Positions 1 through 10,124 are shown, counted from the first letter of the stretch. The stretch: DNA of 64,000 bases from Desulfoluna limicola (GCF_021654575.1 NZ_AP024488.1:62001-126000), one strand, 5' to 3'. Numbers and translations are program-made. The notes: a model not told the origin generated them from the sequence alone.

Positions 1-1803
1 GGCCACAATATCGTGCACTTCGGTGATGACGGTGGAGATCTCATTCATGCCTGAGGCCGAGTTGGACGCTGTGGTCTGAACGCTTTCGACAATTTTTTTG
101 ATGCCCAGGGTTGCTTCGGCGGTCTGGCCGGCCAGCTCTTTGATCTCATGGGCTACGACGGCAAATCCCTTGCCGGCTTCCCCTGCCCGGGCCGCTTCGA
201 TGGTGGCGTTTAAGGCCAGCAGGTTGGTCTGCTCAGAGATTTCGGTAATGCTCTCGGTGACCTTGCCGATCTCTTCGGCGGCTTTTTGGAGGGCATCCAT
301 TTCACGGGAGGTGTCGTGGGTACGTTCCAGTGCGGTGGCCGAGATATCTCGTGCGGTCTCCGTGTTTTTGGCGATCTCATTGATGGTGGAGGACATCTCT
401 TCTGTGGCTGTCGCCACCATGGCGATGTTGGCCGAGGACTGCTCAATGGCGGCGGCCACCCCATTCAGGCTGTCGGTCATGTCACGGGTGGACTGGCCCA
501 CGCTGGTGGCTCGGGACGACGCATGACCAGCGCTCTTGGCAAGATCCTCGGACATGGTGAGAAGGCCCGTGGACGAGTCGTTCACAGAGGAGACCCCGGA
601 GGTCACATCGCGGATGAGGTCGAGGAGCTTTTCCATAAAAAGGTTGAAGCCTGAAGAGAGCTCGCCTATTTCGTCGGTGGAACGTACCTGGAGGCGTTTG
701 GTGAGGTCCCCTTCGCCCTCCGCGATATCGTTCATCATGACGGCGTTCTCTTTGATGCGCCCGACGATGGAGGTGGCGATGGCCCAGGCCACGGCTGCGA
801 AAAGGAGAAAGGAGATGACCCCGATGGTGATGTTGGTGATGAGGATGCTCTGAGCATTTTCCATCACCTTGTCCATGGGCAGGTTGACCAGGAAGGACCA
901 GGGAAGCGCGGTGTCCCCGAGCTCAATGGGGACGAAGATTCTCTGGATATCCGTGTCAAGGGTGTCGGAATGGTCTGTAAAACTGTAGGTCCTGCCGGCC
1001 TTGACAGCCTCCATGGCCTTGAGCCACTCGCCCTGGTCCCCAATGGCCTTGCCGATGCGTTCTTTGTCCACATGGGCGGCAAAGGTGCCGTTGTTGGCAA
1101 CAATGGCTGCACTGCCTGTTTCGTATGGCTTGATGGTGGCCACCAGGTCGGAGAGGGACTTAAGTTCAATGTCGAGTCCCACAACCCCTAACGTTTTTCC
1201 ACCGTGCTTGACGGGGGTGACCATGCTGGTGAGGACCACGTCCATTCCGGTTTCCCCGATGTGATAGACGGTGGGCGGGGTGATGTACTCCTTGCCGGTG
1301 CTCTGGGGAATGGCGTAGTAGTTGTTGGTCTCTGGGATCATGTAGTCCCGGAGCTGATCCACAGTAAGGGCACCGCCGGTTCGGAAGATGTAGGGGATAT
1401 ATCGTCCGGAGTCGTCGTGGTGGGGAGTTCCGGCGTAGTCAGCGTCCCGGCCGTCCAGGGCGTCCGCTTCGAAGCAGGCCCAGAGGCTTTCGAGCTTTGT
1501 ATCGTTTTCAACAACCCCCTTGAGCAGGTTGTCAAGGACCTCTCGATCAGGCATCTCCCCCTGTTTTTTCATTCCCATAAAGGCGTATGCAAGGGCTCGT
1601 GAGCCAACCATGGGCTCCTCGAGGATGGACTTTACCTCGTTGGCATAGCGATAAGCCATTTCAGAGCCCTTGTTCAGGGCCTCATTTTTTGCCATCTCAC
1701 GCGTTTTGGTCGTCATCACGGTAATGGAAACAGTGAAGGCGATAAAAGCGGTAAGGGAAATCAGAATGACAATTTTCCCTCGTAGTTTCATGTTTTTCAG
1801 CAT
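1..1803 (-). CDS. methyl-accepting chemotaxis protein (3' end outside the window)
   Basis: The frame stays open from the ATG at 1803 to the window edge (601 codons), so the C-terminus is missing. It is a membrane chemoreceptor that passes ligand binding to CheA/CheW. Residues about 5-28 form TM1. A long periplasmic region resembling a double Cache sensor follows, then TM2 near 318-340 and a HAMP linker. The cytoplasmic signalling hairpin carries the family signature [20 protein letters not shown] and then [19 protein letters not shown] seven bases before the ATG supports this start; a second in-frame ATG lies at 1791. No che genes are near, so this is an orphan receptor. The ligand cannot be told; dCache receptors often bind amino acids or organic acids. 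Confidence 0.93.
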   Translation of the reverse strand, partial: MLKNMKLRGKIVILISLTAFIAFTVSITVMTTKTREMAKNEALNKGSEMAYRYANEVKSILEEPMVGSRALAYAFMGMKKQGEMPDREVLDNLLKGVVENDTKLESLWACFEADALDGRDADYAGTPHHDDSGRYIPYIFRTGGALTVDQLRDYMIPETNNYYAIPQSTGKEYITPPTVYHIGETGMDVVLTSMVTPVKHGGKTLGVVGLDIELKSLSDLVATIKPYETGSAAIVANNGTFAAHVDKERIGKAIGDQGEWLKAMEAVKAGRTYSFTDHSDTLDTDIQRIFVPIELGDTALPWSFLVNLPMDKVMENAQSILITNITIGVISFLLFAAVAWAIATSIVGRIKENAVMMNDIAEGEGDLTKRLQVRSTDEIGELSSGFNLFMEKLLDLIRDVTSGVSSVNDSSTGLLTMSEDLAKSAGHASSRATSVGQSTRDMTDSLNGVAAAIEQSSANIAMVATATEEMSSTINEIAKNTETARDISATALERTHDTSREMDALQKAAEEIGKVTESITEISEQTNLLALNATIEAARAGEAGKGFAVVAHEIKELAGQTAEATLGIKKIVESVQTTASNSASGMNEISTVITEVHDIVA

Positions 1804-2480
1804 TTTTGGCCTCTCCGGATTCAGTTGTTCACATAAGTCGTACGCATACCTGACACGCATGAACACACCATGGCCCTTCTGACTGACCTGTAAACAGTCC
1901 GTTGTGCTCTGGATTGCCCGCTTTTTCAGGTGGGGCATCCGGCAAGGGGCCTGTCCCTGAGTGCGGTTGCATTCATTTCGCGTTTTGTCCCCAAGGTTGT
2001 TTTGAAATCATAGATAATATCGACTGACACCGGATGTTCGTTTAGCAGTAATATTGTTTTTTTGAGTTGGATTTCTTAGGTTTCTGAAATCATGGACTTT
2101 ATGGGGTGTTCTTTTTTTTATGGGGCGATTTGTGCTGTGAAACAGTGCCCTTAGGGGAATGTTTCTGTTCTCAGGTTGTCGGTGAGCACGGCTTTTTTGT
2201 CGTCATGCTTTTTTACCAGTGGCTAGCCACGGGGAGCCTGTCGGGTGCTGGTGATTTGAGCACTCGCCTGCCGCGTTGTATTTAAATGGGCACAGGCGGA
2301 CGGTTTACCAAGCTCACCAAAGCAGAAGGCGGCGCCTTTATCGTCTGGTGGGTTGACATGTGTCAGGAGGTCGTAGGGAGGCGCTGTTTTATGTCGCTTG
2401 ATGATTGTCTGGTTTGGCGACTGCAGGAGGGGTGATCCTTATGAAGTGACAGGGTGCCATGGCTTCTGGTATACAGTGGG
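1804..2480. other. intergenic region without a gene
   Basis: About 680 bases separate the divergent chemoreceptor and U32 genes. The part around 2000-2110 is AT-rich and probably holds promoters. I see no convincing ORF, RNA gene or copy of the GCCTCCGGCGG repeat. Confidence 0.6.
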
Positions 2481-2509
2481 AAAGGTCGAAGCGGAGCGCT
2501 TCGACCTTT
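2481..2509 (+). promoter_or_regulatory. perfect hairpin in the 5' leader of the U32 gene
   Basis: AAAGGTCGAAGCG pairs perfectly with CGCTTCGACCTTT across a three-base GAG loop. The structure ends 24 bases before the chosen ATG at 2534 and is followed by a T-rich stretch. It would be coding if translation began at the upstream in-frame ATG (2459), which argues for the later start. It could be a leader attenuator, a stabilising 5' hairpin or the terminator of a short upstream transcript. Confidence 0.6.
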
Positions 2510-2533
2510 CATACTTTTCAATGGGGATGTGTC

Positions 2534-4360
2534 ATGGAAAAACAAAGGATAGAACTGCTGAGTCCTGCAAAGGACCTGGCATGTGGTATGGCTGCCATTA
2601 ACCACGGCGCCGATGCTGTTTACATAGGCGCCCCTAAATTCGGGGCCCGGGCTACCGTGGGCAACTCTCTGGCTGATATCGAGGCCCTCTGCCGGCATGC
2701 AAGGCTTTATGGGGCCAAGGTGCATGTCACCATGAATACCCTCCTTTTTGATGCGGAATTGGAGGAGGCCCGTTCACAGGTCATCGCCCTCTGGAATGCA
2801 GGGGTCGATGCCCTTATTGTTCAGGACATGGCCTTTCTCGAAATGGACCTTCCAGCCATTGCCCTTCATGCCTCCACCCAGACCGACAACCGAACCCCTG
2901 GAAAGGTTCGTTTTCTTGAAGAGTCAGGTTTTGAACGGGTGATTCTGGCCCGAGAGCTCTCCCTGAAAGAGATCAGAGCCATATCGGATGTCACCACCGT
3001 GTCCCTGGAGGCCTTTGTCCACGGGGCGCTTTGCGTGAGCTACAGCGGGCAGTGCTGGATGAGCGCCGCCATGGGCGGCCGAAGTGCCAACCGTGGCACC
3101 TGCGGCCAGCCCTGCCGCCTTGGCTGGAGTTTGAAAGAGACCGGCGGAAAGGTTCTCGCCGAAGACCGGCATCTCCTCTCCTTGAAAGACATGGATCGCT
3201 CCGCCCACCTGGCCGGCATGATGGATGCCGGTATCTCCTCCTTTAAAATTGAGGGGCGCCTCAAGTCCATGGATTACGTGAAAAACGTCACCGCGTTTTA
3301 CCGGCAGGCCCTGGACCGGGAGTTTGAAAGGCGAGGCGGTGCCACGCGTGACTCCTTCGGAGCCGTGACCCATCACTTCACCCCCAACCTGGAAAAGAGC
3401 TTTTTCCGGGGGGGGACCGACTACTACCTCTCCGGAAGGCGTGGAAAGGTGGCCTCCTTTGACACCCCCAAGGCCATGGGCGAACGCATGGGCACCGTGG
3501 TGAATGTGTCCAAAGATCACGTCACCCTCAAACGGGAAAAGGGGCGTACGCCCATTGTGAACGGAGATGGCCTCTGCTTTCTGGACGAACAAAAACGGCT
3601 GAAGGGGCTCAAGGCGAATCGCGTGGACGGTGGGCTCATCCGTCCCAATGTCCCGGTATACAAGACCGGTTTGTTTAAAGGGGCTGTCATCTATCGTAAC
3701 CACGACCACGCCTTTTTGAAGCTCCTCGAAAAGGAGAGTGCTGAACGGCTCCTTGCCCTCACCCTCCAGGTCAAAGAGGTGAAAGACGGCCTCTGGATTG
3801 CCGCCACCGATGAAACAGGGCGCTCGATCACCCACTGGTTCGGCGTGGAACCCATGCCGGCAAGAGACAAAGAGAAGGCCAGGCAAACACTGGAAACCCA
3901 GCTGGCCAAACTGGGGGGCACTCCTTTTTACCTTAAGAGGTTGACCCTCAACATGTCGCCCCTCTTTATCCCTGTCTCCGATATTAACCGGCTGCGGCGA
4001 GAGATGGTGGACCTTCTGATGGAGGAGGCCGGCACCCCCCCCCGACGGGAGAGCGCATCCGTTGAACGACCGGTGGTTCCCTTTCCCGGTACGAGCATTG
4101 ACTACAAGGCCAACGTGGCCAACGCCCTCGCCGAGCAGTTCTATACTAAGCGGGGCGTCACGACCATTGAACCTGCCTTTGAACTGAAAGCACGGGAAAA
4201 CGAGCTCACCGTCATGGAGACCCGCCACTGCATCCGCGAGACCCTTGGCCTCTGCCCCGGTAAAACAAGCCAGGCCGAGCCCCTGATCCTCGAAAACAGC
4301 AAAGGCCGCTTCACGGTCCATTTTCTCTGTGGGGAATGCGGCATGCGGATTGAACGTTAG
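2534..4360 (+). CDS. peptidase U32 family protein (RlhA/YdcP-like RNA hydroxylation type)
   Basis: 608 residues. The N-terminal MEKQRIELLSPAKDLACGMAA and the GADAVYIG motif mark the U32 TIM-barrel domain. A cysteine-rich segment has C167, C174, C190 and C194 (ALCVSYSGQCWMS, then RGTCGQPCR), the hallmark of the family. The last 50 residues have four more cysteines (CIRETLGLCPGK, FLCGECGM), as in U32 proteins with a C-terminal metal-site extension. Named peptidases, several members (RlhA, TrhP) are now known to be needed for 5-hydroxylation of rRNA or tRNA pyrimidines, using prephenate-linked chemistry and Fe-S clusters. RNA modification is therefore the better guess, but the substrate is not visible here. 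The leader hairpin at 2481-2509 favours this ATG over the one at 2459. Confidence 0.88.
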   Translation: MEKQRIELLSPAKDLACGMAAINHGADAVYIGAPKFGARATVGNSLADIEALCRHARLYGAKVHVTMNTLLFDAELEEARSQVIALWNAGVDALIVQDMAFLEMDLPAIALHASTQTDNRTPGKVRFLEESGFERVILARELSLKEIRAISDVTTVSLEAFVHGALCVSYSGQCWMSAAMGGRSANRGTCGQPCRLGWSLKETGGKVLAEDRHLLSLKDMDRSAHLAGMMDAGISSFKIEGRLKSMDYVKNVTAFYRQALDREFERRGGATRDSFGAVTHHFTPNLEKSFFRGGTDYYLSGRRGKVASFDTPKAMGERMGTVVNVSKDHVTLKREKGRTPIVNGDGLCFLDEQKRLKGLKANRVDGGLIRPNVPVYKTGLFKGAVIYRNHDHAFLKLLEKESAERLLALTLQVKEVKDGLWIAATDETGRSITHWFGVEPMPARDKEKARQTLETQLAKLGGTPFYLKRLTLNMSPLFIPVSDINRLRREMVDLLMEEAGTPPRRESASVERPVVPFPGTSIDYKANVANALAEQFYTKRGVTTIEPAFELKARENELTVMETRHCIRETLGLCPGKTSQAEPLILENSKGRFTVHFLCGECGMRIER

Positions 4361-4385
4361 GGGGGAGGGACATCCCAAGGGAGAT

Positions 4386-4589
4386 GCCTCCGGCGGAGAG
4401 GGTGGCGAAGCCACATTAGGCAAAAACACCTCGAAAGCTTATTGCCCTTGCTCTTGCCCTTGCCCTTTGTCCCTCATACCTCGGGTCAAATCACACCGGG
4501 CTTCAAAACGGAATTCGTTCAAGGACAATTTTTAAGACCTGTTTGTTAAACTTTTTAAAAGTTTAGCCCCCGGCAGGGCCGCCGGAGGC
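4386..4589. repeat. GCCTCCGGCGG-family composite palindromic element (copy a)
   Basis: Begins with GCCTCCGGCGG and ends with its exact reverse complement. The left inner hairpin is GTGGC-gaa-GCCAC. The right half carries the module CTGTTTGTTAAAC...GCCCCCGGCAGGGC. It fills the gap between two convergent genes (stops at 4360 and 4611), as expected of a two-way terminator. Confidence 0.85.
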
Positions 4590-4610
4590 GCAACCTGCTT
4601 TCGAAGTGGC

Positions 4611-6179
4611 TCACCTCGGGGCGTTGTCGCCTCCATGGCGGCCGAATCGGATGCCGAGTTTTTGCATTCGGGCCCTTAAGGTGTTTGCGTTGATCTTAAG
4701 CAGGGCTGCGGCGCCGCCTTTGCCTTGGACCTTTCCGCGGGCGGCTTTGAGGGCGGCTTCAATGGCTCGGGTGACGACTGTATCGAGGGGCTCCACGACC
4801 GTCTGAGAACTCGTTTCCAGGGCATGGGGAGCAGAGCGCGGGAGAAAGCGGTCAAAGGTGAGGGTTTCATCCGAGTTCAGGATCAGCTCCCGTTCCACAA
4901 CGTTTTGAAGTTCCCGCACATTTCCCGGCCATGGGTAGTGTTTCAGTCGCTCCATGGCCTCTTCCGGAATCTTCCACGGGGTATGTCGTTTCAGCTCCCT
5001 GCATTTGTCTCCCACAAAATGGTGTACGAGATCGGGTATATCCATGGTCCTGTCCCGCAAGGGGGGGATGTTGATGGGGAAGACGTCGAGGCGAAACCAT
5101 AGGTCCTGGCGAAACAGTCCCTCCTCCACCATGGAGGTCAGGTCCCGGTGGGTGGCTGAGATGATCCGCACATCCACGGGGATGGGTTCTGTTCCTCCCA
5201 CGCGTTCCAAGGTCCGATGCTGCAGTACCCTAAGGAGGCGAACTTGCACCTGAGGAGGGAGTTCGCCTACCTCATCAAGGAAGAGGGTGCCGCCCGAGGC
5301 GCGTTCGAACCGTCCCCGATGGCTTTGGGTGGCCCCTGTGAAGGCGCCTTTCTCATGGCCGAAGAGTTCGGAATCGATGAGGCTCTCGGGAATGGCTCCG
5401 CAGTTGACCTTTATAAAGGGGCCGTTGCGTCGCTCCGAGGCATTGTGAATGGCGTTGGCCACCACCTCTTTCCCCACCCCCGTTTCTCCCAGGATCATCA
5501 CCGGGCTGTTGGTTCCGGCGACCTTGCCGACCATCGCCATCACCCCTTTTAACCCGGTCTCTGCTCCGATGACGTCTTTTCCTGCCCGCTTTTCCAGTGC
5601 CTCGCGGTAGAACTGGCAGTCATCCTTCAGGATTTTCTGGTAGTGCGTGAGGGTGAGGTGCTGGCGCCAGTTGGACATGGCCATGGCAAAGGGGTCGTGG
5701 AGCAGTTCCAGCAGCCTGGCGTGTTGCTGGGTATAGGTGTGCTTTTTGTTGGAGAACAGTGTCACGACGCCAAGTGCATGCCCCTCTCTGGTGAGGTTGA
5801 GCCGAAGCTTGGACCTGGCTGAGACATCGGTTTTGTGTCGGGCGTGGGCAATGCGGTAGATTTCATCGGCATGATCGAAGTCGTTGATGATGAGGGTTGT
5901 TCCGTCCCTGAGCAAGGCTTTCCGGTACCTTTGCAGTTCGCTTTGCGTAAAGCGCGCGGAGCGGGTGAAGTGCGAGGGCTCTCCCGGCGAGGAGTCCGCC
6001 AGGATGATGCCGCTGCTGGAGCGCTCGTCAAAAAAGGCGATGCGAATTTCATCCATGGGGATGCAGGTTTCGGCATAGACCCGGAATGCGTCCAGGGCAT
6101 CCTGGACGTGCAGGCTGCCGCAGATGCGCAGGGTTGCTTCTCGGAAAAAATGGTAGTCGTCGATATGGGTTTCTTTCAT
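4611..6179 (-). CDS. sigma-54 dependent transcriptional activator with GAF-like sensor
   Basis: 522 residues. The N-terminal 200 residues look like a GAF-type sensor; there is no receiver domain. The AAA+ domain has Walker A GETGVGKE (231-238), the sigma-54 contact loop GAFTGA (278-283), Walker B TLFLDEV (298-304) and the LWFRLD segment. The C-terminus is a Fis-type helix-turn-helix ([22 protein letters not shown]). This is the NorR/FhlA-type layout, in which an effector bound by the GAF domain switches on ATPase activity and open-complex formation by RNA polymerase-sigma54. It is divergent from the fadL-type gene. The shared gap holds a sigma-54-like promoter and paired TACCAAATA boxes, so that gene is its likely target (inference). 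Confidence 0.93.
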   Translation of the reverse strand: MKETHIDDYHFFREATLRICGSLHVQDALDAFRVYAETCIPMDEIRIAFFDERSSSGIILADSSPGEPSHFTRSARFTQSELQRYRKALLRDGTTLIINDFDHADEIYRIAHARHKTDVSARSKLRLNLTREGHALGVVTLFSNKKHTYTQQHARLLELLHDPFAMAMSNWRQHLTLTHYQKILKDDCQFYREALEKRAGKDVIGAETGLKGVMAMVGKVAGTNSPVMILGETGVGKEVVANAIHNASERRNGPFIKVNCGAIPESLIDSELFGHEKGAFTGATQSHRGRFERASGGTLFLDEVGELPPQVQVRLLRVLQHRTLERVGGTEPIPVDVRIISATHRDLTSMVEEGLFRQDLWFRLDVFPINIPPLRDRTMDIPDLVHHFVGDKCRELKRHTPWKIPEEAMERLKHYPWPGNVRELQNVVERELILNSDETLTFDRFLPRSAPHALETSSQTVVEPLDTVVTRAIEAALKAARGKVQGKGGAAALLKINANTLRARMQKLGIRFGRHGGDNAPR

Positions 6180-6204
6180 GATGCCTTTCTTTCAGCTCAA
6201 GATT

Positions 6205-6299
6205 GCCTCCGGCGGCCCTGTCGGGGCCAAGCTTTTGAGACGTTTGAGAAACAGCACCCGCAATCAGCGTTCAAGGTGGCTCTCCTCGCCGCCGGAGGC
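6205..6299. repeat. GCCTCCGGCGG-family element (copy b)
   Basis: A 95-bp copy with exact inverted ends. The left hairpin is GGCCCTGTCGGGGCC; the right part is TTCAAGGTGGCTCTCC before CGCCGCCGGAGGC. It lies just upstream of the sigma-54 activator start. Confidence 0.85.
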
Positions 6300-6340
6300 A
6301 GGCTTTTCCCGTGACCACAGAAGGCAGCGGGCATTTCGAA

Positions 6341-6394
6341 TACCAAATATCGAATTTATGCCATATTTAAAACCGAAAACTACGGTATTTGGTA
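6341..6394. promoter_or_regulatory. paired inverted boxes, candidate activator binding sites
   Basis: TACCAAATA (6341-6349) and its exact inverted copy TATTTGGTA (6386-6394) are 45 bp apart, near four helical turns, and lie 50-105 bp upstream of the sigma-54-like promoter at 6446. Spacing and position fit an upstream activating site for the neighbouring enhancer-binding protein. This is inferred from the sequence alone. Confidence 0.45.
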
Positions 6395-6445
6395 CTTGTC
6401 TGGTTGTGGTGTGAAATTATCAAGTGATTTCAGGATGATGTTTTT

Positions 6446-6461
6446 TGGCACTGTTCTTGAA
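6446..6461 (+). promoter_or_regulatory. candidate sigma-54 promoter of the fadL-type gene
   Basis: TGGCACTGTTCTTGAA keeps TGGCAC and TTG of the consensus TGGCACGNNNNTTGCW at the right -24/-12 spacing, with GC replaced by GA at -12. It lies 70 bp before the ATG at 6531. Confidence 0.5.
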
Positions 6462-6530
6462 ATGCTATTTGGGTGTGTGATCGACGTTCAGTCGAGGGGG
6501 CATGACTCATAGTTGGAAGGAGCATCACAA

Positions 6531-7703
6531 ATGCAGAAACTGATATCACGAATGGGTGCCGGGTTTTCCATGGCTCTTCTTCTCTCCACAACCGCCATCG
6601 CAAGCATGGTGGAAAACCAGTCAAGTCTCAGCGCGGAATTTTCCCGAATGCCCGCACGCGTTGCCGCATCGGACTCAACGGATGCAGCCATCTACAACCC
6701 GGCGGGAACGGCCTGGTTGGAGGATGGGCTTCACCTGAGTCTCACGGGGCAGATTGTTCCCAAAGACTGGAGGCACTCCTTCGAGGGGGAGACGTTTGGC
6801 ACAACAACCCCTTCCTATGTTCCGCATCTGTTCGGGGTGTATCGAAAGGGGAAACTCGGGGCCTACGCAGCCGTGGCGGCCTTTGGAGGACTGGGGGAAG
6901 TGACCTATGATGACGGTTTTTCCATGGGGCGTATGGGGCCCTTTGATTTGACCTTCCACGACAAAACAGAGTTGACCTACATCGTGCCCGGGATCACCAC
7001 CGGTGTCTCCTACCAGATTTCAGACACCCTCGCTGTATCCGGGGGGGTGCGGGCCATTATGGGCGTCATGGATGGCAAGGTGGATGGTGGGAACGTCCTT
7101 GAGGCTTCGGCCGATGCCTCAGGCGTTGCCCCGATCTTCGGGCTCTCCTGGAAAGCCACGGATCGACTGGACCTCGCCCTCCGTCATGAGATGAGAACCA
7201 AGCTTGAGTACAGTGTGGACACCCTGGGAGGAAATCACCCCTTACTGCCGGTTGTGGGCAGCATGGTGGGGGACACGTTTCGCCAGGATTTTCCCGCACA
7301 GACGGCCATAGGGGCCATGTATCACATCACACCGAAGTGGCGTGTGGCCATGGACGGCACCGTCGCATGGCAGAAAAATGCAGACCGTGGTGGGGCAGAA
7401 GATCAGCTGGGGAACGGGTATTACCTCGCCTACGCCGTGGAGTATGACCTGAGCCCGAAGTGGACCCTAAGTGCGGGTTATATCATGTGCGATCCGAAGG
7501 ACAACCAGGAGAGCATGTTGACCGTCAACCCCAAACTGGAGTACCAGGCTCTGGCCGCAGGTTTTAAGTACAACCACAGCGATACCCTCTCATTCAACGT
7601 CGGGGTGAGCCCTTATTTTTACGACGATTACACAGATGAGCGTGGGATCAAAATGGAAAAGGAGACCATCAACATCGGCATCGGGGTGGAGTGGAGGATG
7701 TAA
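6531..7703 (+). CDS. FadL/OmpP1/TodX family outer-membrane transporter
   Basis: 390 residues. The signal peptide is MQKLISRMGAGFSMALLLST with a cleavage region near TAIAS-MVE. The mature N-terminus has the FadL signature around SDSTDAAIYNPAGTAWL (the plug or hatch region). The rest alternates in the manner of a beta-barrel. FadL proteins carry long-chain fatty acids or other hydrophobic compounds across the outer membrane. Start chosen by the strong ribosome site GGAAGGAG 10 bases upstream. It probably depends on the divergent sigma-54 activator. The substrate cannot be read from sequence; a fatty acid or aromatic hydrocarbon is plausible. Confidence 0.9.
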   Translation: MQKLISRMGAGFSMALLLSTTAIASMVENQSSLSAEFSRMPARVAASDSTDAAIYNPAGTAWLEDGLHLSLTGQIVPKDWRHSFEGETFGTTTPSYVPHLFGVYRKGKLGAYAAVAAFGGLGEVTYDDGFSMGRMGPFDLTFHDKTELTYIVPGITTGVSYQISDTLAVSGGVRAIMGVMDGKVDGGNVLEASADASGVAPIFGLSWKATDRLDLALRHEMRTKLEYSVDTLGGNHPLLPVVGSMVGDTFRQDFPAQTAIGAMYHITPKWRVAMDGTVAWQKNADRGGAEDQLGNGYYLAYAVEYDLSPKWTLSAGYIMCDPKDNQESMLTVNPKLEYQALAAGFKYNHSDTLSFNVGVSPYFYDDYTDERGIKMEKETINIGIGVEWRM

Positions 7704-7846
7704 GGGCTCGGCCAAAAAATAATGACACACCTGTAGTTTGGCCGCCTGAGCGATGCTGAGAAGCCAGTGATCGTACACGCAGAAATCGTCAATGGCACAC
7801 GCCAATGCATGTATATTCAATCTGACCATACGTGATGAAAGAATGT

Positions 7847-7877
7847 GCAGGAGAGTGCCTCATCGGCACTCTCCTGC
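7847..7877. terminator. hairpin between convergent genes
   Basis: GCAGGAGAGTGCC and GGCACTCTCCTGC form a 13-bp perfect stem with loop TCATC between the fadL-type gene and the convergent barrel gene. There is no long T tract. It is probably a two-way terminator, and it replaces the GCCTCCGGCGG element found at several other convergent junctions. Confidence 0.7.
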
Positions 7878-7943
7878 CGTTCTCAAGTCCGGCTTTTGTT
7901 GATGGAATGACAACGTCCCTTGTCTGTAGGTTGGTGATGCGTA

Positions 7944-8480
7944 TCAGAACGCGAAGAATGCGGAGGCGGTGAGGTCAAAGAGAACCACTTCGCTCGTGGC
8001 CCCGAATCCCCGGTTAAAACCGGTTCCGAATGTTACGCCAAGGCTGGGAATGATGAAAAAATCGAGCCCGATACCAAACCGGGCGACACCTCCCTGTCGA
8101 GAGTCGTCGCTTCCCGCAGGAACCTCATCCGCATTCAGTTCCAGTACCCCTGCACCAAAGGCAAAAAACGCGGCGCTCTTATCACCCAGTGACGTCACAT
8201 GCCGTCCTCCCAAGGTCAGTATGGAGACAGCGGCGTCCCCATTGGTCAGATCGTTATCCACGTCGAAATCACTGCTCATCGCGCCGTAAAGTTCAACCTC
8301 CAATGCCGGGATCACACGGTAGCTTGCGGTCACATGGCCGCCGGCTCCGCTTTTCTGGTTACCCGGATCGTACATCATGGTTGGCCCTGCCGAAATTCGA
8401 AAGGAAGGCCCGCTCTCTGCCAAGGCAGAGTGTGCCAACAGCACCAGAATGGCTGTGCATACAAAGATGATTCGTTTCAT
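7944..8480 (-). CDS. small outer-membrane beta-barrel protein (paralogue 1)
   Basis: 178 residues. The signal peptide MKRIIFVCTAILVLLAHSAL ends near ALA-ES. The mature protein is made of short amphipathic strands and ends in FFAF, an aromatic C-terminal residue as expected for BAM recognition. Shared blocks with the divergent gene at 9445 (SAGPxMMYD, VLTLGGR, DDSRxGGVARFG, GFNRGFG, VxLFDLTxSxF) show that the two are paralogues. They resemble eight-stranded barrels of the OMP_b-brl type. The function is unknown. Confidence 0.85.
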   Translation of the reverse strand: MKRIIFVCTAILVLLAHSALAESGPSFRISAGPTMMYDPGNQKSGAGGHVTASYRVIPALEVELYGAMSSDFDVDNDLTNGDAAVSILTLGGRHVTSLGDKSAAFFAFGAGVLELNADEVPAGSDDSRQGGVARFGIGLDFFIIPSLGVTFGTGFNRGFGATSEVVLFDLTASAFFAF

Positions 8481-9444
8481 GTTCTGTTCCCCATGGTTCA
8501 GGGTGAAGAGAGGCCTGGTGGACAGGCATCTGCACGTATTTGCTCGTCTCCCTTCATCGGCCCCTTTTACGGGGGATGGACGCAGGCGGATTTCAGTACA
8601 AGGGGAGGTGGGTACCTGGCGGAATCTTGGCGGAAGAGTTGACGATCAGGTAAGGAAATATCACATGGGTGGAATGAAAATCACTGAAGTTCATTTTGCG
8701 ACGGATTGCGATTCAATGGCGATGGAGGGAAGGGCTATTTTTTTTTGATAATAATTCATCATACAGAACGATATCGCATCCAGCAACAAGAACTCGATGT
8801 TGCCTTGGGATGGGTCAATGCCCTTTTTTTAAAGAGAATTTGAATCGCTTTGTTTCGTGGGGCTCCATGGCAATTCCCTGCTTTTTTACCCCGGATTATT
8901 CCTGGAATTCATTTTTTGTCTGAACCTGTTCCTGAAGAAAATGTGAGCGAACCCGGCGGTCTGATGACCATCAGGCTGAGCCCCCGCCCTTGTATTGCCC
9001 TTACACGTAGAGCTTGGTTTTACGGGGTGTCGTGGTCAATGAACGCGAGAATAACGTCTCCTGTGGAGCGGGGTTCAGAAATCCGTATTTCGGGTATCGG
9101 TGCTGTAGATGTCTTGTGAGGTGTGTACGACGTTTTGAAGTGCAGTATGGTGTGTTGTTCTTGCACCTTATCCCATCCTGTTGTAAGAAAACGCCGCTTG
9201 TTAATTTGAGTCCATTATTCCATTTGTGCGTGACAGCGAATCACCAATGGATGCGGGCAAGGGGAAATAGCATGCATATGCCGTTTCCCTGTTTTTTCTT
9301 TTTTCAAAGCGGCTGCGTTTGAAAACAACCGGCGCTTATAAATGCCTTGCAACAGCAGGCCAACGTTGTGGCGAAACCCAACCACGGCATGATGCATACC
9401 GATGGAACTCGTTTGCTTTTGTTGGGCAACATAAGGATACCACC
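8481..9444. other. long divergent intergenic region
   Basis: About 960 bases between the two divergent paralogous barrel genes. The region is AT-richer than the genes and holds T-runs, but I see no credible ORF, RNA or repeat element. It must contain both promoters. Confidence 0.6.
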
Positions 9445-9978
9445 ATGAAAAAAACAATTCTCTTTTTTGCTCTGCTTCTTCTGGCGGCTCAGCCCCTCTT
9501 TGCCGCTGAATCAGATACTGTTCGAGTCTCCGCAGGCCCCGTCATGATGTACGATGCCTTTAACCAGGAGGTCGGCATCGGAGGTCAGTTTGCCCTTGGG
9601 TATCGCCTGAACTCTTCATGGGAAGCGGAAGTCTACGGCGCCACAACCAGCCACTTTGACGTGGACACCGACCTGACCGGTGGCGATGCTTCCGTCTCCG
9701 TGCTTACCCTGGGCGGTCGGTACGTCTCCTCGATGGGCACCCACAGCAAAGGGTTCATCTCAGCAGGCATCGGCGCCCTTGAGCTCGAGGCTGAAAATTC
9801 TCTGGCAGGTGAGGATGATTCCCGATGCGGTGGGGTGGCACGGTTTGGGGTCGGGGTGGATATTCCCTTCACCGATCACATTGGCATGACCTGTGGTGCA
9901 GGCTTCAACCGCGGCTTCGGAGGCACCGATGAAGTCATCCTCTTTGACCTCACCACGTCTCTCTTCTGCTCTTTTTAG
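9445..9978 (+). CDS. small outer-membrane beta-barrel protein (paralogue 2)
   Basis: 177 residues. Signal peptide MKKTILFFALLLLAAQPLFA, then AESDTVRVSAGPVMMYDAFN. It ends in CSF, again an aromatic terminus typical of outer-membrane barrels. It is the paralogue of the gene at 7944-8480 with the same blocks in the same order. It differs in two cysteines absent from its twin: C in DDSRCGG and C in GMTCGAG, plus a third near the end. AAGGA nine bases before the ATG supports the start. The pair looks like a divergent gene duplication. Confidence 0.85.
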   Translation: MKKTILFFALLLLAAQPLFAAESDTVRVSAGPVMMYDAFNQEVGIGGQFALGYRLNSSWEAEVYGATTSHFDVDTDLTGGDASVSVLTLGGRYVSSMGTHSKGFISAGIGALELEAENSLAGEDDSRCGGVARFGVGVDIPFTDHIGMTCGAGFNRGFGGTDEVILFDLTTSLFCSF

Positions 9979-9990
9979 TATCAAAAGCAA

Positions 9991-10113
9991 GCCTCCGGCG
10001 GGCAGGGGATGATCCCCTGCACCCCAGGCATTGAAAATGCTCCGACCCCTCGTTCCTCGGGGACGTCATATTTGCCACCAGCTTTCAAGGTGGTTCACCT
10101 TGCCGCCGGAGGC
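9991..10113. repeat. GCCTCCGGCGG-family element (copy c)
   Basis: Exact inverted 11-bp ends. The left hairpin is GCAGGGG-atgat-CCCCTGC. The centre carries CCCCTCGTTCCTCGGGG. The right hairpin is CAAGGTG-gtt-CACCTTG. It fills the gap between convergent genes whose stops are at 9978 and 10125. Confidence 0.88.
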
Positions 10114-10124
10114 TTTCTTTCTGA

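Noticed and set aside
2924..4429. Long open frame antisense to the U32 gene
   Set aside because: Low-complexity antisense translation; the plus-strand gene has clear family motifs.
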